A DNA stretch of 10,284 nucleotides, taken from contig JAEZAR010000075.1 in assembly GCA_023430425.1 (NCBI GenBank), positions 1-10,284 of the forward strand, read 5' to 3'. Origin of the DNA: Actinomycetes bacterium (GTDB lineage: Bacteria > Actinomycetota > Actinomycetes > Actinomycetales > Cellulomonadaceae). The notes beneath the pieces are model-generated. The model was not told the origin of the DNA and did no database searches. It saw only the letters and a list, made by a program, of their open reading frames with translations. The position numbers were made by a program, and so were the translations under genes. Shown here one piece after another: positions 1 to 7,847 of the stretch; the first letter of the stretch is position 1, and every line of letters starts with the position of its first letter.

Positions 1-2
1 CC

Positions 3-389
3 CTCCGGGTGCGGACGCCACTCGGCGCCGCCGCGCGGAGGGTCGCCGCGCAGCGCGAGGAGGTCCCGAACGCCGTCCTCGAGGAAGCCCTCGGCGACCG
101 CGCGCACCTCGGCCCACGGGGCGCCGACGCAGGTCAGGTGCGCCACGACGCAGGCGTCGGTCGCCGACCGGACCCACCGCACGACCTCGCGGGAGGTCTC
201 GCGCGTGCTGCCCGAGGCACCGTAGGTCACGGAGACGAAGTCGGGACGGGCCTCGGCGAGGTGCTCGACGGTGCGCCGGAGCGCGACCATGCCCGCCTCC
301 GTCCGCGGTGGGTACAGCTCGAACGAGACGGTGGGTGCGGCGTCGGCGTGCTGCAGCCGGGCCGCGACCCCGGAGGGCCGAGTGGTCAC
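3..389 (-). CDS. metF: 5,10-methylenetetrahydrofolate reductase, N-terminal part (cut by left edge)
   Basis: Cytosolic flavoenzyme that reduces 5,10-methylene-THF to 5-methyl-THF, the methyl donor for methionine synthesis. Only the first 129 codons lie in the window. Their translation carries the MetF barrel hallmarks: TVSFELYPPRTEAG (residues 20-33, with E24 at the place of the E. coli active-site Glu28), DFVSVTYGASGSTR (50-63), AHLTC (83-87) and LLALRGDPP (110-118, D116 at the place of Asp120). I chose the GTG at 389 because GGAGCGGAG lies just upstream and only a short non-conserved tail precedes the first barrel strand. An in-frame ATG at 440 would add 17 Arg/Pro/Ala-rich residues and has no visible Shine-Dalgarno. 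The upstream gene on the same strand ends 150 bp away, so metF probably has its own promoter (see 454-459). The C-terminal half is outside the window, so completeness cannot be judged. Confidence 0.9.
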   Translation of the reverse strand, partial: MTTRPSGVAARLQHADAAPTVSFELYPPRTEAGMVALRRTVEHLAEARPDFVSVTYGASGSTRETSREVVRWVRSATDACVVAHLTCVGAPWAEVRAVAEGFLEDGVRDLLALRGDPPRGGAEWRPHPE

Positions 390-394
390 GCGGG

Positions 395-403
395 CTCCGC
401 TCC
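395..403 (-). promoter_or_regulatory. Ribosome binding site deciding the metF GTG start
   Basis: On the minus strand the sequence reads GGAGCGGAG, with the nearer GGAG 5 nt and the farther one 10 nt before the GTG at 389. The alternative ATG at 440 lacks a comparable site. Confidence 0.5.
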
Positions 404-453
404 GTGGGGGCGCGGCCGGCGGACGCCGCACCCGGGTCATGGGGACGGCCCAC

Positions 454-459
454 ATTATC
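454..459 (-). promoter_or_regulatory. Candidate -10 element of metF
   Basis: The minus strand reads GATAAT inside CGATAATGTG, the only AT-rich hexamer in this otherwise GC-rich gap. It sits about 65 nt upstream of the GTG start, giving a leader near 58 nt. No good -35 hexamer is visible 16-19 nt farther upstream, so the call rests on the -10 alone. Confidence 0.35.
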
Positions 460-539
460 GGCGCGGACCGGCGGGACAGGACGCGATCCGCAGCGCGGGT
501 CGAGCGAGGGCTCCCCTGCGGCAGGACCGCCGGCTCGCG

Positions 540-1529
540 TCAGGACGCGGGGGCCGCCTCGCGCAGCCGCTCGAGCAGCGGGCCCGCCGCCTCGTCCAGG
601 AACCGCGCCTGGCCCTCCTCGCCGACCTGGACGATGGCCAGGTCGGTGAAGCCGGCCTCGCGGTACGCAGCGGCAGCCTCGACGACCGCGTCCAGGTCCG
701 GGCCGCAGGGCATGCCCTCCGCCACGTCCTCGGGTCGCACGCTCGCGGACGCGGCGTCGAAGGCCTCGGTCGTGGGCAGGTCCGCGTTGACCTTCCAGCC
801 GAGCCCGAACCACCGGAACTGCTCGTGCGCGCGGGCGATCGCGACGTCACGGTCGGGGTCCCAGCAGATCGGCAGCTGCCCGATCCGGCGGGACGGCGCG
901 GTGATGCCCTCGGTCCGTCGTACGTCGTCCCACTGCTCGAGCACCTGCGCCGACGGCTCGGTCGTCACGAGGTGGTCGGCGAGCGGCGCGAACCTGCTCA
1001 CCGACTGACCGCCCGAGACCGCCACGCCGATCCCGACCGGCTCGTCGGGACGGTCCCACAGGTACGCCGAGTCGACGCGGAAGTGCTGGCCGTCGAACGT
1101 GAGCCGGTCCCCGTCGAGCAGGGACCTGATGATCCGGACCGCCTCCTCGAGCATGTCGTGCCGCTCGCCGACGCCGGGCCACCGCTGGCCCGCCACGTGC
1201 TCGTTCAGGGCCTCGCCCGCGCCGAGGTTGAGCAGGAACCGCCCGCCCGACAGCACCCCGAGCGTGGCCGCCTGCTGGGCGACCACCGTCGGGTGGTAGC
1301 GCAGGATCGGGCACGTCACGTAGGTCATCAGCTCCACGCGCTCGGTCGCGTGCGCGACGGCGCCCAGCGTCACCCACGCGTTGGGCGCGTGCCCCTGGGC
1401 GTCGAGCCACGGGAAGTAGTGGTCGCTGGAGACGAGGAGGTCGAAGCCCAGCCGCTCCGCCGCGACGGCGTGCTCGACGAGCTCGCGGGGGCCGGACTGC
1501 TCGGTCATGAGGGTGTACCCGAGGCGCAT
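540..1529 (-). CDS. LLM-class F420-dependent oxidoreductase (F420-dependent G6PDH-like family)
   Basis: A 329-residue luciferase-like (TIM-barrel) oxidoreductase that probably transfers hydride between a small substrate and coenzyme F420 in the cytosol. The opening GYTLMTEQSGPRELVEHA and the SDHYFPW stretch match the F420 G6P-dehydrogenase-like family. H37 and W41 occupy the places of the catalytic His40 and Trp44 of mycobacterial Fgd. Further family stretches are MTYVTCPILRYHP, LGVLSGGRFLLNLGAGEALNEH and GIGVAVSGG. No signal peptide is visible. The ATG at 1529 is preceded by GTGAGG at about 8 nt and begins with the first barrel strand; the open frame continues far upstream only as antisense to the lipoprotein gene. 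It is divergent from the FKBP gene and upstream of metF on the same strand. The substrate cannot be read from sequence: glucose 6-phosphate is possible, but many members act on other compounds. Confidence 0.88.
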   Translation of the reverse strand: MRLGYTLMTEQSGPRELVEHAVAAERLGFDLLVSSDHYFPWLDAQGHAPNAWVTLGAVAHATERVELMTYVTCPILRYHPTVVAQQAATLGVLSGGRFLLNLGAGEALNEHVAGQRWPGVGERHDMLEEAVRIIRSLLDGDRLTFDGQHFRVDSAYLWDRPDEPVGIGVAVSGGQSVSRFAPLADHLVTTEPSAQVLEQWDDVRRTEGITAPSRRIGQLPICWDPDRDVAIARAHEQFRWFGLGWKVNADLPTTEAFDAASASVRPEDVAEGMPCGPDLDAVVEAAAAYREAGFTDLAIVQVGEEGQARFLDEAAGPLLERLREAAPAS

Positions 1530-1658
1530 GCCCCCAGCCTCACCCGCGGGCCGCCGGTCGGCACCCGCAGACCGTGCGCGCCCGAGGACGACGTAGGCTT
1601 CCCCGCGGCCCCTCGTGGGCCGCGCCCGAACGGGCCACGCCGATCCGGAGGAAGCACC
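1530..1658. other. Divergent intergenic region between oxidoreductase and FKBP lipoprotein genes
   Basis: These 129 bp must hold promoters for both flanking genes. On the plus strand TAGGCT (1594-1599) could be a -10 for the lipoprotein gene, but no convincing -35 accompanies it. A perfect 8-bp stem with a 5-nt loop (CGCGGCCC / GGGCCGCG, 1604-1624) ends 34 nt before the lipoprotein GTG. Were TAGGCT used, this stem would sit at the very 5' end of the transcript. Confidence 0.35.
1647..1652 (+). promoter_or_regulatory. Strong Shine-Dalgarno fixing the FKBP lipoprotein GTG start
   Basis: GGAGGA lies 6 nt before the GTG at 1659. The protein that follows begins directly with a short basic stretch and a lipoprotein signal, which supports this start over any upstream in-frame codon. 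Confidence 0.75.
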
Positions 1659-2654
1659 GTGCGCCGTCCCCTGCTGACCGCAGCCGCCCTGGCGGCCGCC
1701 CTGCTGCTCTCCGCGTGCGGGGACGACGGCGGACCCGCTGCCTCCCCGACGCCGACGCCGACGCCGTCCGCCGCCGCGTCCGAGGCCCCGGTGGCCGGTG
1801 ACCTCAACGCCCCCCCGAGCGCCGCGGACATCGCGGCGCTGGACGCGGTCGGCGTGTCCGGCGACCTCGGCGCCCAGCCGACGCTCACGTTCGACATGCC
1901 GTTCCGCGTCTCGGCCGCCGTCGCCCGCGTGGACGCCCCGGGCACCGGCGCCCCGCTCGGGGAGGGCGAGCTCCTCAAGCTGCACTACGTGTTCGTCGAC
2001 GGTGGGACCGGCGAGCCGCTCGGCTCGACCTGGGACCTGGGCACCCCGCAGACCTTCCTGCTCGGCGACCCTGCGATGCCGAACGCCATGAACGCCGTCC
2101 TCGCCGACCAGAGCGTCGGGGTGCGGTTCCTGCTCGCCGTCCCCGCCGCCGGCACGGCCGGGGCGGAGGCGCCCCCGTCGACGCTGTTCGCGTTCGAGGT
2201 GGTCGAGGCGCTGCCGGGCCGCGCGCAGGGGACGGCCGTCGAGCCGCCGGCCGGCCTGCCCGAGGTCACCCTCGCCGACGACGGCGAGCCGTCGATCACG
2301 GTGCCCGCGGACGCCGCCGAGCCGACGGAGCTGGTGGCGCAGACGCTGATCGAGGGCGCCGGGCCGGTCGTCGAGTCGGGGCAGCTCGTGACGATGCACT
2401 ACACCGGCTGGCTCTGGGACGGCACGGAGTTCGACTCGTCCTGGGGCTCGACGCCGTTCCTCACGGCGATCGGCACCGGCCAGGTGATCCAGGGCTGGGA
2501 CCAGGGCCTGGTCGGGACCACCGTCGGGAGCCAGGTGCTCCTGGTCATCCCCGCCGAGCTCGGCTACGGCGAGCAGGGCAGCGGCGGGCGCATCCCGCCG
2601 GGTGCCACGCTGATCTTCGTCGTCGACGTCCTGGACTCCGGCACCGTCGGCTGA
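1659..2654 (+). CDS. FKBP-type peptidyl-prolyl cis-trans isomerase lipoprotein with two FKBP-like domains
   Basis: A 331-residue secreted lipoprotein that probably catalyses prolyl isomerisation of exported proteins at the outer face of the membrane. Residues 1-20 form a lipoprotein signal (RR, hydrophobic Ala/Leu core, lipobox LSAC with C20 as the lipidated Cys). A Pro/Thr/Ala-rich linker follows (21-50, with a PTPTPTP run). Residues about 225-328 are a canonical FKBP domain: Y248 (MHYTG), F258-D259, F267, QVIQGW (275-280), Y303 (GYG) and IPPGATLIF (312-320) correspond to the FKBP12 pocket residues. Residues about 85-185 look like a second, degenerate FKBP fold: LLKLHYVFVD aligns with the VTMHYTG strand, and a conserved-style VGVRFLLAVPA strand follows, but the VIxGW and IPP elements are missing. 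That copy is probably inactive. The gene stands alone; the next gene converges on it. Confidence 0.9.
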   Translation: MRRPLLTAAALAAALLLSACGDDGGPAASPTPTPTPSAAASEAPVAGDLNAPPSAADIAALDAVGVSGDLGAQPTLTFDMPFRVSAAVARVDAPGTGAPLGEGELLKLHYVFVDGGTGEPLGSTWDLGTPQTFLLGDPAMPNAMNAVLADQSVGVRFLLAVPAAGTAGAEAPPSTLFAFEVVEALPGRAQGTAVEPPAGLPEVTLADDGEPSITVPADAAEPTELVAQTLIEGAGPVVESGQLVTMHYTGWLWDGTEFDSSWGSTPFLTAIGTGQVIQGWDQGLVGTTVGSQVLLVIPAELGYGEQGSGGRIPPGATLIFVVDVLDSGTVG

Positions 2655-2681
2655 GCCGGGATCCGCCTCGCGCCTCGTCGC

Positions 2682-2730
2682 CGACACCCGGGGCGGCGAC
2701 ACCCGGGGCGGCGACACCCGGGGCGGCGAC
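2682..2730. repeat. 15-bp direct tandem repeat, three copies plus a partial fourth
   Basis: The unit CGACACCCGGGGCGG occurs three times without mismatch (2682-2696, 2697-2711, 2712-2726), and a fourth begins with CGAC before diverging. Each unit contains the palindrome CCCGGG. It lies between two converging genes, just after the FKBP stop, so it is in the 3' untranslated region. It may be slippage-prone DNA or part of a termination region; no protein is proposed from it. Confidence 0.85.
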
Positions 2731-2743
2731 GCGGTGGGCGGCC

Positions 2744-2764
2744 GCTGCGGCAGGGCGCCGCAGC
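2744..2764. terminator. Hairpin between converging genes, possible bidirectional terminator
   Basis: A perfect 8-bp stem GCTGCGGC / GCCGCAGC with a 5-nt loop sits 8 bp beyond the stop of the minus-strand GH94 gene and about 90 bp after the FKBP stop. There is no U-tract in either direction, which is common for hairpins in GC-rich actinobacteria, so termination is inferred from position and structure. Confidence 0.5.
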
Positions 2765-2771
2765 CGCGGGG

Positions 2772-5192
2772 TCAGCCCATGCGGACGGTGACGACCGACC
2801 CGTCACGCAGCCGGTCGGCCGGCGCGAGGCAGCCGGGCACCGGGCTCCCGTCGACGTCCATCGCGACGACGCCGCGGCTCACATGACCGGGGTTGAGCAC
2901 CCGGACCCGCACCCGGCGCCCCCGGAAGGTGCGCGTCATCTCGAAGCCGTCCCACGAGGTCGGGAGGCAGGGGTCGACCACGAGGCCGTCGACCACCGGC
3001 CGCACCCCGAGCAGGTACTGGGTGACCGCGACGTAGGTCCAGCTCGCGGTGCCCGTCAGCCAGGGGTTGCGGGCCTGGCCGAACCGCGGCGACGCCGGCC
3101 CGTGGGCGAACTGGCTGTAGACGTACGGCTCGGCCTGGTGGGTGTCCGCGTCGTCGTCGTAGCGCGCGGGCAGGTAGGAGCGGTAGTACTCGTAGGCCCG
3201 GTCACCGCGGCCGAGCACCGCCTCCGCCACCACGGCCCACGAGTTCGCGTGGCAGAAGATCCCGCCGTTCTCCTTGTGGCCGGGCGGGAAGACGAGCAGG
3301 GACAGGCCGATGCCCGGCATCGGGTGCGTGTGCGGGGGGTCGCAGAGCGCGAGGCCGTGCTCGGTCGCGAGGTGCTCGTGCACCGCGTCCATCGCACGCT
3401 CGGCGCGCTCGCGGGAGGTCGCGCCGGAGATCGCGGCCCACACGTTCGGCTCGAGGTAGATGCGGCCCTCGTCGGCGGCCGCGGAGCCGAGCGCCGCGCC
3501 GGTGGCGGAGACGCCACGGATGAACCAGCCGCCGTCCCACGCCGCGTCGACGGCCGGCTCCAGCTCGGCGAGCCGCGCCGCGCACCAGGCGGCGGCGCCG
3601 TCGCGGCCCGAGCGCTCCGCGAGCCCGCGCACGACGCGCAGGCCGTTGGCGAGCAGGAAGGTCGAGAACATCGACTCGCCGGTGGTGCCGAACTGCAGGC
3701 AGTCGTTCCAGTCGGCGGCCAGGCCCTGCACCAGCCCGTTCGGGCCGCGGTGGTCGAGGCTGAACTCCAGGGCGCGGACCAGGTGGTCGAAGACCGCCGC
3801 CTCGCCGCCGTCGGCGTAGGGCAGCACCTCGTCGAGGTAGCCCAGGTCGCCCGACTCCCCGACCACCGCCGCGACCGAGATCGGCAGCCACAGCGCGTCG
3901 TCGGAGCGGTACTCCTCCAGCTTCGGCGTCGGCTCGCTGCCCGGCGTGTGCGTCAGCGGCTTGACCAGTGGCAGCGCGCCGCCCTCGGCGGTCTGGGCGG
4001 TGAGCAGGAGGTCGAGCCGCTCGCGCACCGCCGGACCGATCGCGTGCGTGACCGCGAGGACGTCCTGGGCGGTGTCGCGGTATCCCAGCCCGTCGCGGTC
4101 GCCCGCCTCGACGAGCGAGACCCCGCGGGACCAGCTGAAGGTCATGTGGGTCTGGTACGCGTGCCAGACGTTGACCATCGAGTCCAGCGCCGGGTCCGGG
4201 GTGCTGACCTGGAGCGTGCCGAGGCGCTGCGCCCACTCGGCCCGCAGGGCCTCGAGCTCCGCCGCGACCCGCTCGGGGGTGGCGTACTCGGCCATGACCG
4301 CGCGCCCCGGGGGCAGCGGCGTCTCGTCCGCCGCGGTGCCGATGCGGGGCCGGTCGTCGCGCCAGGGCTCGTCCGGGTGCCCGACGCCGAGGCAGAAGAT
4401 CACCTGGCGGCGCTCCCCGGGTGCCAGCTCCAGCCGCACGTGCAGTGACGCGCACGCGTTGTCGCCGACGGTCTGCGTGCCCGCGCACTCGCCGCGCTCG
4501 ACCGCGAGGGGCGCCGCCTGCGTCCGGTAGGGCCCGAGGAACGCGTCGCGGTCGGTGTCGAACCCGACGACGTCGGCGCCCGCGACGCCGAACCACAGGT
4601 CGCTCGTCGCCTCCCGGGTCGAGTTGCTCCGGTGGATCATGCCGTCCCGGTACGTGGCCCGGACCACGTACTGGCTGTACTGGAGGTTCTCCAGGTCCTG
4701 GCGGTAGGTCCACTCGTTGGCCAGCTCGGCGTAGGAGAGCACGGAGATCGTGCGGGGCTCCGGCCCGGGGTTGTGGACCTCGAGCGACCAGTACTCGAAC
4801 GCCTGGCCCGACGGCACGAAGCACGTCATCTCGCTGCGGATCCCGCCGTACTCCGCCTCGAAGACCGAGTAGCCGAGGCCGTGGCGCACGCGCGCCGCGT
4901 ACTCCCCGAGGGGCTTGCCGACGGGCTGCCACGACGCCGACCAGTAGTCCCCGGTGGCGTCGTCCCGCAGGTAGAGGAACCGCCCCGGCTCGTCGACGGG
5001 CACCCCGTTGAAGCGCATCCGCAGCACGCGGCCCGTGCCGCCGGACCGGTAGAACGAGTACCCGCCGGCGTTCTGCGTGACGATCCCGCCGTACAGCCGC
5101 GACCCGAGGTAGTTGATCCACGAGCGCGGGGTGTCCGGGCGCGTGATGACGTACTCGCGTGCCGCGTCGTCGAAGTGGCCGTACCGCGTCAC
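2772..5192 (-). CDS. GH94 family glycoside phosphorylase, second paralogue, acceptor specificity unknown
   Basis: An 806-residue cytosolic inverting phosphorylase of the cellobiose/chitobiose phosphorylase family (GH94), expected to split a beta-linked disaccharide with phosphate to a sugar 1-phosphate plus a monosaccharide. The N-terminal beta-sandwich starts YGHFDDAAREYVIT. Phosphate and donor-site elements are WSR (R356) and R366 / GLGYRD (D373). The catalytic Asp is D497 in ADWNDCLQ, followed by KENGGIFCH (E641, H648) and WLTGT (T713-G714). No signal peptide. The segments DATGDYWSASWQPVGKPL (78-95) and the C-terminal LNPGHVSRGV resemble, as I remember them, chitobiose-phosphorylase-like proteins more than the neighbouring cellobiose phosphorylase. 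The loop at 618-639 (PPHTHPMPGIGLSLLVFPPG) differs strongly from the neighbour. The start is GTG at 5192, 5 bp after the upstream stop, with GGAG 10 nt before it. Candidate substrates are chitobiose, laminaribiose, cellobionate or cellobiose itself; the sequence alone does not decide. Confidence 0.88.
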   Translation of the reverse strand: MTRYGHFDDAAREYVITRPDTPRSWINYLGSRLYGGIVTQNAGGYSFYRSGGTGRVLRMRFNGVPVDEPGRFLYLRDDATGDYWSASWQPVGKPLGEYAARVRHGLGYSVFEAEYGGIRSEMTCFVPSGQAFEYWSLEVHNPGPEPRTISVLSYAELANEWTYRQDLENLQYSQYVVRATYRDGMIHRSNSTREATSDLWFGVAGADVVGFDTDRDAFLGPYRTQAAPLAVERGECAGTQTVGDNACASLHVRLELAPGERRQVIFCLGVGHPDEPWRDDRPRIGTAADETPLPPGRAVMAEYATPERVAAELEALRAEWAQRLGTLQVSTPDPALDSMVNVWHAYQTHMTFSWSRGVSLVEAGDRDGLGYRDTAQDVLAVTHAIGPAVRERLDLLLTAQTAEGGALPLVKPLTHTPGSEPTPKLEEYRSDDALWLPISVAAVVGESGDLGYLDEVLPYADGGEAAVFDHLVRALEFSLDHRGPNGLVQGLAADWNDCLQFGTTGESMFSTFLLANGLRVVRGLAERSGRDGAAAWCAARLAELEPAVDAAWDGGWFIRGVSATGAALGSAAADEGRIYLEPNVWAAISGATSRERAERAMDAVHEHLATEHGLALCDPPHTHPMPGIGLSLLVFPPGHKENGGIFCHANSWAVVAEAVLGRGDRAYEYYRSYLPARYDDDADTHQAEPYVYSQFAHGPASPRFGQARNPWLTGTASWTYVAVTQYLLGVRPVVDGLVVDPCLPTSWDGFEMTRTFRGRRVRVRVLNPGHVSRGVVAMDVDGSPVPGCLAPADRLRDGSVVTVRMG

Positions 5193-5196
5193 GCCG

Positions 5197-7677
5197 TCAC
5201 AGCTCCGCCGTCACGTGCACCGTCGCCCCGGCGGGCGCGTACGGCACCACCCGGCCCGCGAGCGGCTCGCCGTCCACGCTCAGCCGGGCCCGCGAGCCCG
5301 GGGCCCCGGAGTTGCGGACCGTGACGACGTAGGTGGCCCCGCGGGCGCGCCTGGTCACCGTGAACTCCGGCACGTCCGGGCCGAGCTGTGGGTCGACGAC
5401 GAGGCCGTCGTGGTCGGCCCGCACGCCGAGCAGGTACTGCGACACGGCGACGAAGTTCCACGCCGCCGTGCCGGTCAGCCAGGAGTTCTTGGCCTCTCCG
5501 TGCCGCGGCGCCTCCTTGCCGGCGATCATCTGCGCGTACACGTACGGCTCGAGCCGGTGGACCTCGCTGATCTCCTCGCGGTAGGCGGGGGCGGTGCGCC
5601 GCCAGTAGTCGAAGGCGCGGTCGCCCCGGCCCAGCACCGTCTCCCCGATGACCACCCACGGGTTGTTGTGGCAGAAGATGCCGCCGTTCTCCTTGTAGCC
5701 CGGCGGGTAGGTGGTGACCTCGCCCATGTTCACGCGGTAGGTGCGGTACGCCGGGTGCTGGAGCACGAGGCCGTGCGGGGTGCCGAGCAGCTCGCGCACC
5801 GAGTCCAGCGCCGCGACGGCCCGGCTGGACCGCGACTCGTCGGTCGTCGGGTCGGCGCTCTCGACGCCGATGCCGGCCATGACCGCCAGTCCCTGCGGCT
5901 CGATCCAGATCTGCCCCTCGGTGTCGGCGTGCGTCCCGATCGGCGCGCCGAAGTAGTCGTACGCCCGCAGGAACCAGCTGCCGTCCCAGCCGTGCTCGGC
6001 GACGGCGTCCCTCATCTCGCCGACCGCCTTGCGGGCGTCCGCGGCGACGCCCGCGAGACCGCGCCGCTCCGCGATCACCGCGTACTCCTCGCCGTAGAGC
6101 ACGAACTGCGCGGCGATGAACACCGACTCGGCCACGCCCCCGGACTTGTTCTCGGTGGTCTGGAACGACTCGCCCGGCGTGGTGGAGAAGCAGTTGAGGT
6201 TGAGGCAGTCGTTCCAGTCGGCGCGACCGATGAGCGGCAGGCCGTGCGGCCCGCGCCGGTCGACGGTGTGCTGGAACGAGCGCGTGAGGTGCTCGAACAT
6301 CGTGTCGGCGAGGGCGTCGTCGTTGTCGAAGGGCACCTGCTCGTCGAGGATCGACCAGTCGCCGGTCTCCTTCAGGTACGCCGACACGGCGGCGATGAGC
6401 CACAGGGGGTCGTCGTTGAAGCCCGAGCCGACGTCGTAGTTCCCGCGCTTCGTCAGCGGCTGGTACTGGTGGTAGGCCGAGCCGTCCGGGAACTGCGTCG
6501 CGGCGACGTCGAGCAGCCGCTCGCGCGCCCGCTCGGGGACCAGGTGGACGAACCCGAGCACGTCCTGCGTGGAGTCGCGGAAGCCCATGCCCCGCCCGAC
6601 GCCGGACTCGAAGTACGACGCCGACCGCGACATGTTGAACGTGACCATGCACTGGTACTGGTTCCAGATGTTGACCATCCGGTCCAGGCGCTCGTCGGTC
6701 GAGGAGACGGTGTACGTGCTCAGCAGGTCGGTCCAGTACGCGCCGAGCTCGGCGAACGCCGCGTCCGCCTGCTCCGTCGTCGCGAACCGGGCCAGCAGCG
6801 CGTGCGCCGGCTCCTTGTTGATCACCTCGTGGGCGTCGTCGGCCCACTTCTCCTCGTCCGGGTTCTCCAGGTAGCCGAGGACGAGGACCAGCGTGCGCGA
6901 CTCCCCCGGGGCGAGCTCCAGCGAGATCCCGTGGGACCCGATGGGGTACCACCCGGAGGCGACCGAGTCCGCGGACACCCCGGCGGCGGGCACCACGGGC
7001 TCGTGCAGGCCGTTGTACAGGCCCACGAACGTCTCGCGGTCGGTGTCGAAGCCGTCCGCACGCGTGTTCACCGCGTACACCGCGTAGTGGTTGCGGCGCT
7101 CCCGGTACTCCGTGCGGTGGTAGATCGCCGTGCCGTGGGGGCCGTCCTGCTCGACCTCCACCTCCCCGATCGACAGGTTGCGCTGGAAGTTCGTCTGGTC
7201 GTCGAGGGAGTTCCACAGCGCGAACTCGACGAAGGTGAACAGGCGCAGCGACTTCGGGTCGTCGGTCGTGTTGGTGACCGTGACCCGCTGCACCTCGGCG
7301 TCGGTGTCCACGGGCACGAAGAAGAGCGACTCCACCCGCACCCCGCCGCGCTGGCCGGTGATCCGCGTGTAGCCGAGGCCGTGCCGCGCCTCGAAGTGCT
7401 CGAGCTCCGCCTTGACGGGCAGGTAGGACGGCGTCCAGACGTCGCCGCCGTCGTTGACGTACAGGTAGCGGCCGCCGGCGTCGGTGGGGACGTTGTTGTA
7501 GCGGTAGCGCGTGATCCGGCGCATCCGGGCGTCCCGGTAGAAGGAGTACCCGCCCGCCTGGTGGCTGATGAGCGAGAAGAACCGCTCCGAGCCCAGGTAG
7601 TTGATCCACGGGTACGGGGTGTGGGGCGTGGTGATGACGTACTCGCGGCTCGCGTCGTCGAAGTGCCCGAAGCGCAT
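5197..7677 (-). CDS. cbp: Cellobiose phosphorylase (GH94, EC 2.4.1.20)
   Basis: An 826-residue cytosolic enzyme that converts cellobiose and phosphate to alpha-glucose 1-phosphate and glucose, conserving bond energy after cellulose breakdown. It matches my memory of Cellulomonas cellobiose phosphorylase nearly throughout: the start ([16 protein letters not shown]), [54 protein letters not shown] and [17 protein letters not shown]. Catalytic D490, R351, R362 and D368 fall at the numbers known from the C. gilvus enzyme. The phosphate-binding His and Thr-Gly are at H670 and T735-G736, four positions later than in C. gilvus, which points to a 4-residue insertion in the hydrophilic loop near 606-620. 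The ATG at 7677 has AGGAGAGG upstream and gives the family's usual N-terminus; the frame is open for 75 more residues upstream, but these are Pro/Arg-rich and unlike the family. It is first in a two-gene operon with the second GH94 and is probably controlled by the operator at 7848-7861. Confidence 0.96.
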   Translation of the reverse strand: MRFGHFDDASREYVITTPHTPYPWINYLGSERFFSLISHQAGGYSFYRDARMRRITRYRYNNVPTDAGGRYLYVNDGGDVWTPSYLPVKAELEHFEARHGLGYTRITGQRGGVRVESLFFVPVDTDAEVQRVTVTNTTDDPKSLRLFTFVEFALWNSLDDQTNFQRNLSIGEVEVEQDGPHGTAIYHRTEYRERRNHYAVYAVNTRADGFDTDRETFVGLYNGLHEPVVPAAGVSADSVASGWYPIGSHGISLELAPGESRTLVLVLGYLENPDEEKWADDAHEVINKEPAHALLARFATTEQADAAFAELGAYWTDLLSTYTVSSTDERLDRMVNIWNQYQCMVTFNMSRSASYFESGVGRGMGFRDSTQDVLGFVHLVPERARERLLDVAATQFPDGSAYHQYQPLTKRGNYDVGSGFNDDPLWLIAAVSAYLKETGDWSILDEQVPFDNDDALADTMFEHLTRSFQHTVDRRGPHGLPLIGRADWNDCLNLNCFSTTPGESFQTTENKSGGVAESVFIAAQFVLYGEEYAVIAERRGLAGVAADARKAVGEMRDAVAEHGWDGSWFLRAYDYFGAPIGTHADTEGQIWIEPQGLAVMAGIGVESADPTTDESRSSRAVAALDSVRELLGTPHGLVLQHPAYRTYRVNMGEVTTYPPGYKENGGIFCHNNPWVVIGETVLGRGDRAFDYWRRTAPAYREEISEVHRLEPYVYAQMIAGKEAPRHGEAKNSWLTGTAAWNFVAVSQYLLGVRADHDGLVVDPQLGPDVPEFTVTRRARGATYVVTVRNSGAPGSRARLSVDGEPLAGRVVPYAPAGATVHVTAEL
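5203..5206 (-). promoter_or_regulatory. Ribosome binding site of the second GH94 gene, inside the cellobiose phosphorylase gene
   Basis: On the minus strand GGAG (within GGCGGAG) lies 10 nt before the GTG at 5192 and overlaps the last codons of the upstream gene. The upstream TGA (5199-5197) is separated from the GTG by only 4 nt, so ribosomes finishing the first protein could re-initiate on the second. Confidence 0.5.
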
Positions 7678-7684
7678 GACGGGG

Positions 7685-7692
7685 CCTCTCCT
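7685..7692 (-). promoter_or_regulatory. Ribosome binding site deciding the cbp start
   Basis: The minus strand reads AGGAGAGG, ending 7 nt before the ATG at 7677. This rules against the longer open frame that extends to 7902. The flanking bases can form a small CCTC-AGGA-GAGG hairpin, too short to argue for regulation. Confidence 0.75.
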
Positions 7693-7801
7693 GAGGTGTC
7701 GGACGATGGTGGTGCTCGGGAGTGCGGGGTGGTGCGGGTGCTGCTGTGCGTCCGGCGACGACGGCGTGACGATCGGGCGTGCTCGTGGCGGCGGCGCTCC
7801 G

Positions 7802-7835
7802 CCCGTCGGCGCCGGCCGGCGGAGGTGCCGACGGG
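7802..7835 (-). other. Stem-loop in the cbp mRNA leader
   Basis: The arms 7802-7813 and 7824-7835 pair over 12 positions (9 G-C/A-U pairs, one A-C mismatch in the minus-strand transcript, then 2 more pairs) around a 10-nt loop. It lies in the inferred 5' leader of cbp, 12 nt beyond the operator in the direction of transcription. No U-tract follows, so a leader-stability or pausing role is as likely as attenuation. Confidence 0.4.
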
Positions 7836-7847
7836 GCCCGGCTCGTG

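Noticed and set aside
9..1658. Upstream extension of the FKBP open frame to position 9
   Set aside because: The frame is open by chance across metF and the oxidoreductase on the other strand. The real start is the GTG at 1659, with GGAGGA before it and a lipoprotein signal after it.
1530..2717. N-terminal extension of the oxidoreductase frame
   Set aside because: The extra 396 residues are antisense to the FKBP gene and Arg/Gly-rich; the luciferase-like domain starts at the ATG at 1529.
2883..4448. A 521-codon plus-strand frame
   Set aside because: It is antisense to the second GH94 gene and has no domain-like features.
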